A stretch of 64,000 nucleotides of DNA from Armatimonadota bacterium (GTDB taxonomy: Bacteria > Armatimonadota > JADLDR01): the NCBI GenBank assembly GCA_020846535.1, contig JADLDR010000118.1:62001-126000 (forward strand). Reading direction: 5' to 3'. This document shows positions 10,106-19,354 of the stretch, piece after piece. The notes below the pieces were generated by a model. It ran no database searches. It was not told where the DNA came from and saw only the letters and a list, made by a program, of their open reading frames with translations. A program made the translations under genes and the position numbers. Every line of letters begins with the position of its first letter. Within the stretch, counting starts at the first letter, position 1.

Positions 10106-11161
10106 TCAGAAAAAATGTTTGGCGATGCTCAGGATTCCCTGCTTCCAGGGGACGCGGTGGGAGATGCCGGACTGACGGGCGAAGCGGTCGTAGTTCGCCA
10201 GATACCAGCGGTAGTTGCGGATCAGGGCTTCCCGGTTGGAATACTTCGACTGCCAGCCCAGAACGTTTACAGCCTTCTCGATAGAGACGAAGGAGTCCTT
10301 GGCGGCGGTCTCGTAGACCCATTTGTAAAGCGGGGACAGCCTGAGCTTTTCCAGGACTCTCAGGAGGAAGACGGCAGGCCCGGCGGGGATGCCCTTGATC
10401 TTTTTACCGTAACCGGCTTCGTCCAGAACGGCTTGGTAGTCCTCCCGCATCGTTCCGAACTCCGCAGCCCCGATATTGAAGGTGTCGTTGACAGTCTCCC
10501 GGTCCAGGATCAGGCAGAGGAAGATGGCTTCACAGAGGTCTTCGACATCGAGCAACTGGTAGCGGTTGCCGCCTCTGCCGATCATGGGAAAGCCGTGTCC
10601 CTCCTTGGCCCAGTTGTAGAGCAGGGCGAAAACTCCCAGGCGCTCCGGCCCGATGAAGGATTTCGGGCGCAAAATGGGAACGCACATCCCTCTGGCGCGA
10701 TATTTGAGGCACTCGTATTCGGCGAGGATTTTGGCCTCCCCGTAAGGGCCGACCCCATCGAGCCGGTCGTCCTCATAGATGGGATGGTGGTCGGGGATGC
10801 CGTAAACAGCGGTGGAGGAGATATGCGCCACCCGCTCGATGCCGCTCTGCCGGGCCGCTTCCAGGACGTTCCGGGTTCCGAGAACATCGGTGGTGTAAAT
10901 ATCCTCCGGCGTATAGAGCGGCAGGGCGGCGGCGGTATGCGCCACTATGTCCGCCTCGCCCGCCGCCGCCTTCAGCCGGTCCGGATCGCGGATATCCCCG
11001 GACACCTCCACAATCCGGCTCCGCTCCGGGTAATCGAAAGGGGCGATATCGTAGGAGATGACGCGCCAGCCTTTTTTCAGAAGATAGCGCGTCAGATTGA
11101 TCCCCAGAAAGCCCGCCCCGCCGGTGATCAGCACGGTCGGGCCGGATCGTTCGATGCTCAT
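10106..11161 (-). CDS. NAD-dependent epimerase/dehydratase
   Basis: VLITGGAGFLGINLTRYLLKKG...HISSTAVYG...YGEAK. Confidence 0.9.
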   Translation of the reverse strand: MSIERSGPTVLITGGAGFLGINLTRYLLKKGWRVISYDIAPFDYPERSRIVEVSGDIRDPDRLKAAAGEADIVAHTAAALPLYTPEDIYTTDVLGTRNVLEAARQSGIERVAHISSTAVYGIPDHHPIYEDDRLDGVGPYGEAKILAEYECLKYRARGMCVPILRPKSFIGPERLGVFALLYNWAKEGHGFPMIGRGGNRYQLLDVEDLCEAIFLCLILDRETVNDTFNIGAAEFGTMREDYQAVLDEAGYGKKIKGIPAGPAVFLLRVLEKLRLSPLYKWVYETAAKDSFVSIEKAVNVLGWQSKYSNREALIRNYRWYLANYDRFARQSGISHRVPWKQGILSIAKHFF

Positions 11162-11521
11162 AAGGTTCCCCTCAAAGCGAGCGGCGGAATTTTGCTTGCT
11201 TATTTTATGTTATATCATGCAAAGAGAGGATATGTCAAATAGGATAAGGGCGTGGGTGCTTGGCAAGCGACCGCCCTCGCTTTGGCAAGAGGGCTTCGCG
11301 CTGAAAATATTTTCAGATTTTACAGGGAAAAATAGCGCTTTCCAGAATCTATCTTTGCAGGGATGTGTATGTTCTTATTTATAGCATAAGCCCGTTGTGC
11401 CGGAGTTTCCCGGAGAAAATGGGCCGGAAAGGGGCGGAATATGGGGCGAACGGACTAGGCGGCCCGGGAGGCAATCGGTTATAATGAAAACAATACTCCA
11501 ACAGATCAAGAGGTTTCGCAG

Positions 11522-13309
11522 ATGAGCGAAAAAACGGTTATCAGCATGTTTTACGACACGGCGGCGCGGGTGAACGGCCATCCGGCCCTCTCCTACAAGG
11601 CGGACGGAGCCTACCGGGACATCTCCTATCAGGAGCTGGAACGGCAGGCGCGGGCGTTCAGCCGGGGTCTGACGGCGCTGGGCCTGGAGCGTGGGAAGCG
11701 GGCGGCGATACTTTCGGAGAACCGCCCGGAGTGGGTGGTGGCGGACCTGGCGGTATTGGCTGCGGGCGGGGCCGATGTGCCGATCTTTCCGACGCTTCCC
11801 CCAGGCCAGATCGCCTACATCCTGGAAGACTCCGGGGCGGTGGCGGTGGTCGTGTCCAACGATAAGCAGTTCAAGAAAGTGGCGGCGGTGCGCTCTCAAC
11901 TGTCCTCCCTGCGTCATGTGATTGTCATGGATGGTTGCAAGGAGGCAGGAGAAGGCGTCCTGACCATGGAGCAGGTCTGCGAGATGGGCCGGGCGCTGAA
12001 TGAGGATACTGGGGCCTACGAGCGGCGCTGGCAGTCCGTCACTCCGGACGACTTGGCGACGATCATCTATACCTCCGGAACCACCGGCGATCCGAAAGGG
12101 GCCATGCTGTCTCACAGCAACTTTATAGCGAATATCGAGGCCATCGTGGAGATGGTGCATATTAATGAGGATGACCTGCTCCTCTCCTTTTTACCGCTCT
12201 GTCACGTCTTTGAGCGCACCGCCGGCTATTATTCGGCGTTCCGGGTGGGAGCGCGTATCGCTTACTGTGAGAGCATCTTTTCGGTGCAGAAAAACATGGA
12301 GGAAACGAGGCCGACTCTCATGCTGGCCGTCCCGCGCCTCTATGAGAGCATCCAGGAGCGCATCCGGGAATCGGGTAAATCACTGAAAGGGTTCCGAAAG
12401 GCAGCCTTCGAGAAAGCGATGGAGGCCGCCGAGTCAGGAAGCCCCTCCTCTCTGCCGGACCGGCTGCGGCGTCTTGTGTTCGACAAGCTGATCTACAGCA
12501 AAATCCGGACCAAAACCGGCGGGCGTATCCGCTTCCTGGTTTCCGGAGGAGCGCCCCTACCGATGAACACCGCCCTCTTCTTCCAGGGCGTCGGGCTACT
12601 GATTCTGGAGGGTTACGGCCTGACCGAAACCAGCCCGGCCATCTCCTTCAACCGTCCGGAGCGATTCAAATTCGGGACGGTCGGCAGGGCGCTGCCCGGG
12701 GTCGAGATCAAAATTGCGCCGGACGGGGAGATCCTCTGCAAAGGCGGCCTGGTGATGAAGGGCTACTGGAAGAAGCCGGAGGAGACCGCAGAGGCTATCG
12801 ACAGCGAGGGTTGGTTCCATACCGGCGATATCGGGGAGATGGATGCGGAAGGGTTCCTGAAGATCACGGACCGGAAGAAAAACCTGCTGGTGCTGGCAAA
12901 CGGGAAGAAGGTGGCCCCTTCCCCCATTGAGGCGAATCTGAAAAACAGCCCCTACATCTCCGAAGCCGTGCTGATCGGAGACCACCAGAACACGGTTTCG
13001 GCCTTGATCGTCCCCGCCTTCGACAGCGTGCAGGAATGGGCCAGGGCCAACAGCATCGGGACCGACTCCCCCGCTGCCCTGGCCGCCCACCCGCTTGTCA
13101 AAAAGCTTATCAAGTCGGAGATCGACCGCTTCTCCGACAACCTGGCCGATTTCGAGAAGGTGAAGAGATTCGCCCTGCTTGATCGCCCCTTCAGCGAGGA
13201 GGGCGGAGAACTCACCCCCACCCTGAAGATCAAGCGCAAGTTCATCCAGGAGGAATACCGGGACATCATCCAGGGCCTCTATAGCCGGGAGGCGGAGGCC
13301 GTGGCTTAG
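11522..13309 (+). CDS. long-chain acyl-CoA synthetase (AMP-binding)
   Basis: IIYTSGTTGDPKGAMLSHSN, GYGLTETSPAISFN, GWFHTGDIGEMDAEGFLKITDRKKNLLVLANGKKVAP. Confidence 0.95.
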   Translation: MSEKTVISMFYDTAARVNGHPALSYKADGAYRDISYQELERQARAFSRGLTALGLERGKRAAILSENRPEWVVADLAVLAAGGADVPIFPTLPPGQIAYILEDSGAVAVVVSNDKQFKKVAAVRSQLSSLRHVIVMDGCKEAGEGVLTMEQVCEMGRALNEDTGAYERRWQSVTPDDLATIIYTSGTTGDPKGAMLSHSNFIANIEAIVEMVHINEDDLLLSFLPLCHVFERTAGYYSAFRVGARIAYCESIFSVQKNMEETRPTLMLAVPRLYESIQERIRESGKSLKGFRKAAFEKAMEAAESGSPSSLPDRLRRLVFDKLIYSKIRTKTGGRIRFLVSGGAPLPMNTALFFQGVGLLILEGYGLTETSPAISFNRPERFKFGTVGRALPGVEIKIAPDGEILCKGGLVMKGYWKKPEETAEAIDSEGWFHTGDIGEMDAEGFLKITDRKKNLLVLANGKKVAPSPIEANLKNSPYISEAVLIGDHQNTVSALIVPAFDSVQEWARANSIGTDSPAALAAHPLVKKLIKSEIDRFSDNLADFEKVKRFALLDRPFSEEGGELTPTLKIKRKFIQEEYRDIIQGLYSREAEAVA

Positions 13310-13377
13310 AAAAGATGCCTCTCCGCCGGGTTGGGAGCGATCCGGCGGCAGCCTGAAGCTGCTGTTGTTTAAAAAGC

Positions 13378-13515
13378 ACCTCACCCACCCCGGCCCTCCC
13401 TCTCCGGGGCACAGAGGGAGGGAGCCTGGCGACGGCAGCGGGGTAGGCAAGCCCAAACACCCCCTCTCCTAGCGGCGCAGCCGCGTCCAGGAGAGGGGGC
13501 AAGGGGTGAGGCGCT
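13378..13515. repeat. low-complexity intergenic repeat (ccctctcc/ggagaggg type)
   Basis: ccctccctctccggggcacagagggaggg and cccctctcctagcggcgcagccgcgtccaggagaggggg inverted repeats. Confidence 0.5.
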
Positions 13516-13567
13516 TTACCGCCCAACCAATGCCTTTGCAACAGCCCTGTCCCGCACCAGCCCTTTC

Positions 13568-13596
13568 TTGAGTTTTCCGCAATATTGTGATATAAT
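13568..13596 (+). promoter_or_regulatory. sigma70-type promoter
   Basis: TTGAGT - 17 nt - TATAAT upstream of the cytidylate-kinase-like CDS. Confidence 0.65.
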
Positions 13597-13651
13597 AGAC
13601 ATAGAGGCATCCTTTGCCTGAAGGCTCCGGAGCGTGCCGGGGTGAAAAGCG

Positions 13652-14374
13652 ATGAGTACCAGGGGAGGGATCGATATGGCAACAGTGGAGCGGTTTATCG
13701 AGGCGATGATCGACCGGCAGATGCGCCAGAGAGAGATCAATTTGAGCCGGGGAGCGCGCCCGGCGGAGCCGGAGCAGCCGGGGCATGCGCCCCTGGTCAC
13801 CGTCTCCCGGGAGCATGGGAGCGGCGGGACGGAGATCGCCCGGACGGTGGCCCGGCAGTTGGGCTGGCATCTTCTGGACAGAGAGCTGGTGGAGCGGATG
13901 GCGAAGGAAGCGCATGTCCGCCATTCCCTGATCGAAACACTGGACGAGAAGACACAGACGAATATCGACTACTGGATCAAGGAGTTCATCGGGGCCAACT
14001 TCTTGGCCCAGTCGGACTACCTGAAATACCTGATGCGGGTGCTGCTGGCAGTGGGGCATCACGGGGAAGTGGTGATCGTGGGACGCGGGGCCAATTTCGT
14101 TTTCCCGCGCCAGCAGGGACTGCACGTGCGGGTCATCGCCCCTCTGGAACGGCGGGTGGAGCGCATCGCCCGGCTGGAAGGTCTTTCCACAAGAGACGCG
14201 CGGGTCGCCGTCCAGAAAGCCGATGCGGAGAGGGCAGCCTTCGTGCGCCTTCACTTCCACCGGGATATCAACGACCCGTTCGCCTACGACCTCATAATCA
14301 ACACCCAGGGGCTTCCCTTCCAGGCGGCGGCAGATGGCATCGCCGCCGCCGTGCCCGCCAAGAGCGGAAAGTGA
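13652..14374 (+). CDS. cytidylate kinase-like family protein
   Basis: VTVSREHGSGGTEIARTVARQLGWHLLDRELVERMAKEAHV...VIVGRGANFVFPRQQGLHVRVIAPLERRVERIA. Confidence 0.8.
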   Translation: MSTRGGIDMATVERFIEAMIDRQMRQREINLSRGARPAEPEQPGHAPLVTVSREHGSGGTEIARTVARQLGWHLLDRELVERMAKEAHVRHSLIETLDEKTQTNIDYWIKEFIGANFLAQSDYLKYLMRVLLAVGHHGEVVIVGRGANFVFPRQQGLHVRVIAPLERRVERIARLEGLSTRDARVAVQKADAERAAFVRLHFHRDINDPFAYDLIINTQGLPFQAAADGIAAAVPAKSGK

Positions 14375-15511
14375 TCACGCCCTGCGGAGCATCTGCCTGA
14401 GTTCTGCGGCGTTCCCGGCGTTGGCGATGGCGTCCTCGTAGGAGATCATCTTTTCGTGGTAGAGCTTTTCCAGCGACTGGTTCATGGTGTGCATCCCGAA
14501 GTGGTAGCCGTCGCGCATGCTGGTATACAACTCTGAGGTTTCGCCGTCCTCGATGAATTTCTTGGTGGTGGGCGAGCTTGTCAGGATTTCGGTTGCCACG
14601 ATGCGACCGATGCCGCCGGCCCGCGGCACGAGGCGCTGGGAGATCACCCCGGTCAGACTGTTGGCAAGCTGGGTGCAGACCTGCTGCTTCTGGTAGGGCG
14701 GGAAGCTGTTCACGATCCGGTCGATGGTGGAGGCCGCGGAGGTGGTGTGCAGGGTGGAGAGTACCAGATGCCCCACTTCGGCGGCGGTCATGGCGACATT
14801 CATGGTTTCGACATCGCGCATCTCGCCGATCATGATGACATCCGGCGTCTGCCTCAGTACGCTCCTCAACGCCGCGGCGAAGCTCTTGGTGTCGGTTCCG
14901 ATCTCGCGCTGGTTGACGATACTCTTTTTGTCCTCGAAAACATATTCGACAGGGTCTTCGACGGTGACGATGTTGGCCTGGCGGGAGGAATTGATGAAAT
15001 CGATGATGGCGGCCAGGGTCGTGGATTTGCCGCAGCCGGTCGGCCCGGTCACCAGCATCAGCCCCTGCGGCTGAGTGGCAAGGTCCTTCAGAACCGCTGG
15101 CAGCCCCAGTTGCTCGATGGTATGGGGCTTGAGGGGGATGATCCGCAGCACCGCCCCGATGGAGCCGCGCTGGATGTAGAGATTCGCCCGCACCCGGACG
15201 AGGTTGGGGATGGTGAAAATGACATCCACCTCCTCGCGGTCGCGCAGCAGCTTCATCTTCGCTTCCGCCGGGTCATACCCCAGCACTTCCTCATTCACCT
15301 TGGTCATCCGGTGCTGGAGGAGAAAATCGCGGGTGGCGCTGTCGATGATATCGCGCGCCAATTGCTCGGTGTCGTCCGAATAGGGGACATCCAGAGTGGT
15401 GATAGCGATCTTGCCGTCCACTCTCAGGGCAGGAGGGCTTCCCGCCTTGATCAGCAGGTCCGAAGCCCGCTTCTGAATGGCGACCTCCAGCAATTCATGA
15501 ATGCTCTTCAA
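14375..15511 (-). CDS. pilT: type IV pilus retraction ATPase PilT-like
   Basis: GLMLVTGPTGCGKSTTLAAIIDFIN, VTVEDPVEYVFEDKKSIVNQREIGTDTKSFAAALRSVLRQTPDVIMIGEMRD. Confidence 0.93.
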   Translation of the reverse strand: MKSIHELLEVAIQKRASDLLIKAGSPPALRVDGKIAITTLDVPYSDDTEQLARDIIDSATRDFLLQHRMTKVNEEVLGYDPAEAKMKLLRDREEVDVIFTIPNLVRVRANLYIQRGSIGAVLRIIPLKPHTIEQLGLPAVLKDLATQPQGLMLVTGPTGCGKSTTLAAIIDFINSSRQANIVTVEDPVEYVFEDKKSIVNQREIGTDTKSFAAALRSVLRQTPDVIMIGEMRDVETMNVAMTAAEVGHLVLSTLHTTSAASTIDRIVNSFPPYQKQQVCTQLANSLTGVISQRLVPRAGGIGRIVATEILTSSPTTKKFIEDGETSELYTSMRDGYHFGMHTMNQSLEKLYHEKMISYEDAIANAGNAAELRQMLRRA

Positions 15512-15716
15512 CCCTTTTGCCTCCTGAAACCCCGTAATACTCTTTCCTCCAGATGATTATACCACATTCGGAGGCGGAAAAGCACTCCACCGCAGCCGGG
15601 GCAATACTCCACAATCTCAAAGCGCTCCTGCGGAGATGGGCCGCCAGGGATCGCCTATAGGCTGGCTAACGGCCAGCCCCTGAACGACCTGCCTATAAGC
15701 GGCCTCTCAAGGGGAG

Positions 15717-16030
15717 TTGAATCCCCGGTATGTGGTCACCAGCCAAGCGGGGGATCGGGAGAACCGGATCAAGGAGATGAAGCTGGGAATGGGCAGTGGC
15801 CGCACGAGTGGTCATCGGTTCCGGACCAACCGAGTGCGTCTGTCGCTCACCACCGCTGCCAGGGCGCTGATGGCGTCCTTCAGGAAGCTGCGGAGGGCAG
15901 CCGCTGGGCCAAGACGCAAGCGGCGACCTTGCGCCTGCGCTTGCCGAAGGCGGGGGCTTCGGTCGTGATGGCTTGCCGGAAGACCTGGCTGCATTTACCG
16001 ACAGCCTACCCCGACCAGGCCACCTGGTAG
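15717..16030 (+). mobile_element. degenerate C-terminal fragment of an IS1380-family transposase
   Basis: NPRYVVTSQAGDRENRIKEMKLGMGSGRTSGHRFRTNRVRLSLTTAARALMASFRKL, then frameshifted RWAKTQAATLRLRLPKAGASVVMACRKTWLHLPTAYPDQATW*. Confidence 0.65.
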
Positions 16031-16341
16031 CACCTCTTGGTGGCATGGATTCCCAGTTCCCTGCAATCGAACCCAAGGGCTTCACGGTATCCGGGGCACC
16101 GGCCGGGCGGAGTTCGCAGGGAGACATGAGCCTCAAGCCGCAAGGCAGCGGTCGATCTTCGGCAAAGGAGGTCGGGGTCTGCCTTCAACCTCGGTGGCGC
16201 GTCAAAAGCCTCCTCATGCCCCTATCCGGCCGGCCCTTGCCTTCACGCGGGGACGGTTAAGAGACCCCGATTCACTTCATGAATAATCCGGGCTAACCCT
16301 CCGGCCCTTTTCCGAAAAGGGGAGGGGGAGCAGATGGGGCT

Positions 16342-16380
16342 GTTGACACTCCCGCGACTAAAGCGTGTGGGGTTCTCGGC
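16342..16380 (-). mobile_element. IS200/IS605-type right-end hairpin (possible omega-RNA 3' scaffold)
   Basis: Reverse strand: gccgagaaccccacacgctttagtcgcgggagtgtcaac, immediately 3' of the TnpB fragment. Confidence 0.55.
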
Positions 16381-16382
16381 TC

Positions 16383-16679
16383 TCAGCCAGAGGCTACTGC
16401 CAGCGGCTCCCCGAAGGTGATGCCCTCGCCCTTCTTATGGCTGTTCAGGGCGGCGTTGATGTCCCGATGCACCTCCACCTCGCAATAGGGACAAGAGCGC
16501 CAGCGCACCGGGAGAGGCTTGGGAGCCCTTTCGCCGCAGCCGGAACAGACCTGGGACGTGGAGCGGGGGTCGGCTGCCACCATTGGACGGACGGCCCTCT
16601 CAGCCTTGCTCTTCAGGACCGACAGGAAGCTTCCCCAACCCGCGCCGGCAATGCTCTTGGCTAACGGATGGCGCTTCAT
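16383..16679 (-). pseudogene. TnpB (IS605 OrfB) C-terminal fragment with zinc ribbon
   Basis: LAKSIAGAGWGSFLSVLKSKAERAVRPMVAADPRSTSQVCSGCGERAPKPLPVRWRSCPYCEVEVHRDINAALN; only 98 aa. Confidence 0.85.
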
Positions 16680-16758
16680 CTATGGCCGACCGGGGCCTTC
16701 CTTCCCTACCCTCGCAAGCTGGCTAAAAAGGATTGAGGGGTCTGTCTCCCCCGAATCC

Positions 16759-18174
16759 CTACCACTTGAACCTCACCCGATACGTCACCTTCGCTTCCCC
16801 ATCCTTGTCGACCTTGACAGGGAATTCCACGGTGCTAGCGTCCTTTTTGCGGTGAGGAACGCTGCTCTGGAGGATTTCCCAGTCGCCCCAGAGCTTTTCG
16901 ACGGCCACGATCTCCACCGCCTCATCCTTGTGGTTACGGAAAGTGATCTCGACGGTCTCCTCGCGCACGCGGTCGCTAATCTGCTGGACATTCATCTGCT
17001 TGCGCTCGCCCACCAGGTCGAAGGCGTCCCCTACATAAAGGCGCAGCGTCTCGTCCTTGGGGGTGTGGTCGATCTCGTCCTCTCCGACAAACTGGAGGCT
17101 GCCGTCCGTGTCAGCCTTGTAGACCCGCACCTTTCCCTTCGGCAGCGGCATGCCCAGATGATTTTCCTTCGAGTTCTTGAACTCCAGCTTAACCTGCACC
17201 TTCGTTTCGGGATTGCTGCCAGGACGAATATTCCAGGTGCGCCGGACGGTCGGCTCGAAGACGTAAACCTTCTGAACAGGCACGCCCGCCGCCTCCAGGA
17301 GTGCGATCTGCTTGGTCTCGTTCTCCCGGATCGTCGCCTTGCGCTGGAGGGTATACATATGGTACTCGAAAAACGACTTCTCTTCGAACTGGGGAGCCGC
17401 CTTGGCGGCACTATCAACAAAGCCGCCCCTTGCAGCCATCATCTCCCGGACTTCCGGCTGGATCAGGTTGATATCCCCGGCGATCAGCTTGACCGAGGCA
17501 TCCTTGTAGGCCGCGCCGCTGTTGTTGTTGAGGGTGACCCAGCCGTTCAGGTCGGTCTGGGTATCCTTCGCATTGACCACCACCACATAATCGGCTTTCC
17601 ATGAAATACCGTGGGTCAGATAGGACAGTTCGGTTTGGTGTTCCCCGCCTTTGTCAGCCTGAACCTGCCAGAAGAGAGTCGGCTTGCTGATCAGCCCCTC
17701 CGGGAGTTCGGGAAATTCGACCAGCCGGGAGGCGTTGGGGACGATCACGATCTTCTCGGCGGTGCGGATCACCAGCCCGTCACCCTGTACGGAGAGGAGG
17801 GTTCCCGTCAGAACCGTGTCCTGCTTCTCCCCGATCTTGACGGTGATCTCCTTTCCGATGTACTTCTCCATCAGCTTCTGAGGGCTGATGAGGTCGTATT
17901 CGTAGTTCTGTTCCAGGATCGAGACCCCGTTGGGGTCGGTCAGGCTCTTGAAGTGAACCGATGTGGGATCGATCTGCGCCGCGACATCGCTTAAGCGAAT
18001 CTCATTGAAGCCCTTTTGCAGCGTCATCGTCCGCCGGTCCTTGACCAGCCCCAGATTTTGGTTGTAGACTGTGATCTCCATGCCGCTCTTTTCCGCCGTT
18101 TTCGCCGGCTGCGCGAAGCCCGCCGCCGCTAAAACCAGCAAGACGCCGGTTGCATACAGTTGTTTTGCGATCAA
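16759..18174 (-). CDS. DUF4139 domain-containing secreted protein
   Basis: Signal peptide; MEITVYNQNLGLVKDRRTMTLQKGFNEIRLSDVAAQIDPTSVHFKSL...GISWKADYVVVVN. Confidence 0.8.
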   Translation of the reverse strand: MIAKQLYATGVLLVLAAAGFAQPAKTAEKSGMEITVYNQNLGLVKDRRTMTLQKGFNEIRLSDVAAQIDPTSVHFKSLTDPNGVSILEQNYEYDLISPQKLMEKYIGKEITVKIGEKQDTVLTGTLLSVQGDGLVIRTAEKIVIVPNASRLVEFPELPEGLISKPTLFWQVQADKGGEHQTELSYLTHGISWKADYVVVVNAKDTQTDLNGWVTLNNNSGAAYKDASVKLIAGDINLIQPEVREMMAARGGFVDSAAKAAPQFEEKSFFEYHMYTLQRKATIRENETKQIALLEAAGVPVQKVYVFEPTVRRTWNIRPGSNPETKVQVKLEFKNSKENHLGMPLPKGKVRVYKADTDGSLQFVGEDEIDHTPKDETLRLYVGDAFDLVGERKQMNVQQISDRVREETVEITFRNHKDEAVEIVAVEKLWGDWEILQSSVPHRKKDASTVEFPVKVDKDGEAKVTYRVRFKW

Positions 18175-18305
18175 AGAAGTCTCCTCCTTGGTGGGGTGTA
18201 GGGGTCAGGGGATAGGGTGTAGGGAGGCGGCGCGTTTGGCGCTGCCTGGAGTCTTTGCCCTGCGACCTGACCTATTATAAGAGAGTCTCATGGTCTCTTT
18301 TGCCT

Positions 18306-18671
18306 TCAATCGGCCTTTTCCAGGATCAGATGATCGCCGGGGGCGGCGGCGCTGGCCCGGAGGACGCCGGCGGGGAGTTCGATGACATGGGTGGCGTTCC
18401 GGACGGGGAGGCAGATGCGGAACGGGGGAACCGAATGGAGGCAGCGGAGAATTTGCCAGGAAGGGCCGACAAAGACAATATCGACCGGGAAACGAAGGCC
18501 GGCGGTGTGGACGGCGTTGCAGCCGGGCAGCCAGAGGCCCGACCCGGGCGGCAGGTAGGGCCTTCCGATCAGCCCCACCAACTGCCGACCGAGTGCAGCC
18601 GCCGTCTCCAGCCTTTCGGCCAGCACGATGCGGCGAGTTTCATCCGTCAAGCGGTAGCAGGTTGTGTTCAA
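18306..18671 (-). CDS. DUF192 family protein
   Basis: LVGLIGRPYLPPGSGLWLPGCNAVHTAGLRFPVDIVFVGPSWQIL. Confidence 0.85.
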   Translation of the reverse strand: MNTTCYRLTDETRRIVLAERLETAAALGRQLVGLIGRPYLPPGSGLWLPGCNAVHTAGLRFPVDIVFVGPSWQILRCLHSVPPFRICLPVRNATHVIELPAGVLRASAAAPGDHLILEKAD

Positions 18672-18979
18672 GCGCCCGGCGCGGGCGGCTGCACCTCCCC
18701 GAGCGGGCAGACCCGGAAAGAGCCGCCGTCCTCCTCATCGTCGTAATCGATCAGGCTGCCGTTCAGGACCTGCGCGGCGGCAGGCTCGACAGCCACATAG
18801 ATTTCTTCCACCTCCATCACCTGATCTCCTTCCCGGATGCCGTACTCCAACTTCATATGGAGTTGAAGGGATCCATCCCTTTCCTCGGTCGCCCAGAGCC
18901 GCAGACAGGCCGGGCGGTCGGGATCGGCGGGGACGACACTCTTCACCATGTCTGCCGCCTGTTTCGTTAAAGCAATCAT
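18668..18979 (-). CDS. HesB/IscA-fold-like protein lacking the canonical C-terminal CxC
   Basis: MIALTKQAADMVKSVVPADPDRPACLRLW...; overlaps the DUF192 gene by 4 nt. Confidence 0.5.
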   Translation of the reverse strand: MIALTKQAADMVKSVVPADPDRPACLRLWATEERDGSLQLHMKLEYGIREGDQVMEVEEIYVAVEPAAAQVLNGSLIDYDDEEDGGSFRVCPLGEVQPPAPGA

Positions 18980-19037
18980 CGCTCTCCTTTCGTCGAATAT
19001 GCTTCGGGACTCGGGGTTGGCTGCAAAGATAAAGCCG

Positions 19038-19170
19038 TATCGATGCAGTCTGCAAGGAGCGAAAGCTCCGCGGCCATCTCCAGCGTCACAAAGAAACGAG
19101 AAGGCTCTGCTCGTTGGGCACTACCCAGGAGATTGCTTCGTCGCTATGCTCCTCGCAGGCGGCATCGATA
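19038..19170. repeat. palindromic dispersed repeat, copy B
   Basis: 9-bp perfect terminal inverted repeat TATCGATGC/GCATCGATA; internal ccatctccagcg...ccaggagattgcttcgtcgctatgctcctcgcag. Confidence 0.75.
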
Positions 19171-19354
19171 CCGCGCCGAAAGGACAACCAAGCCGCAACC
19201 CTGGATATCTTCACCCTTGTAAGAATCACCTTTTTACTTCCACTTCATTACAACGCCCTTTCCCTGGAGAGGTGCCCGGCTCAGGGCAGGAGGGAGAACC
19301 GTCTTTCCAGCGAATAGGAGGGCTTGCCCGCTTTCGGGCGGAAGAGGAGGGCTC

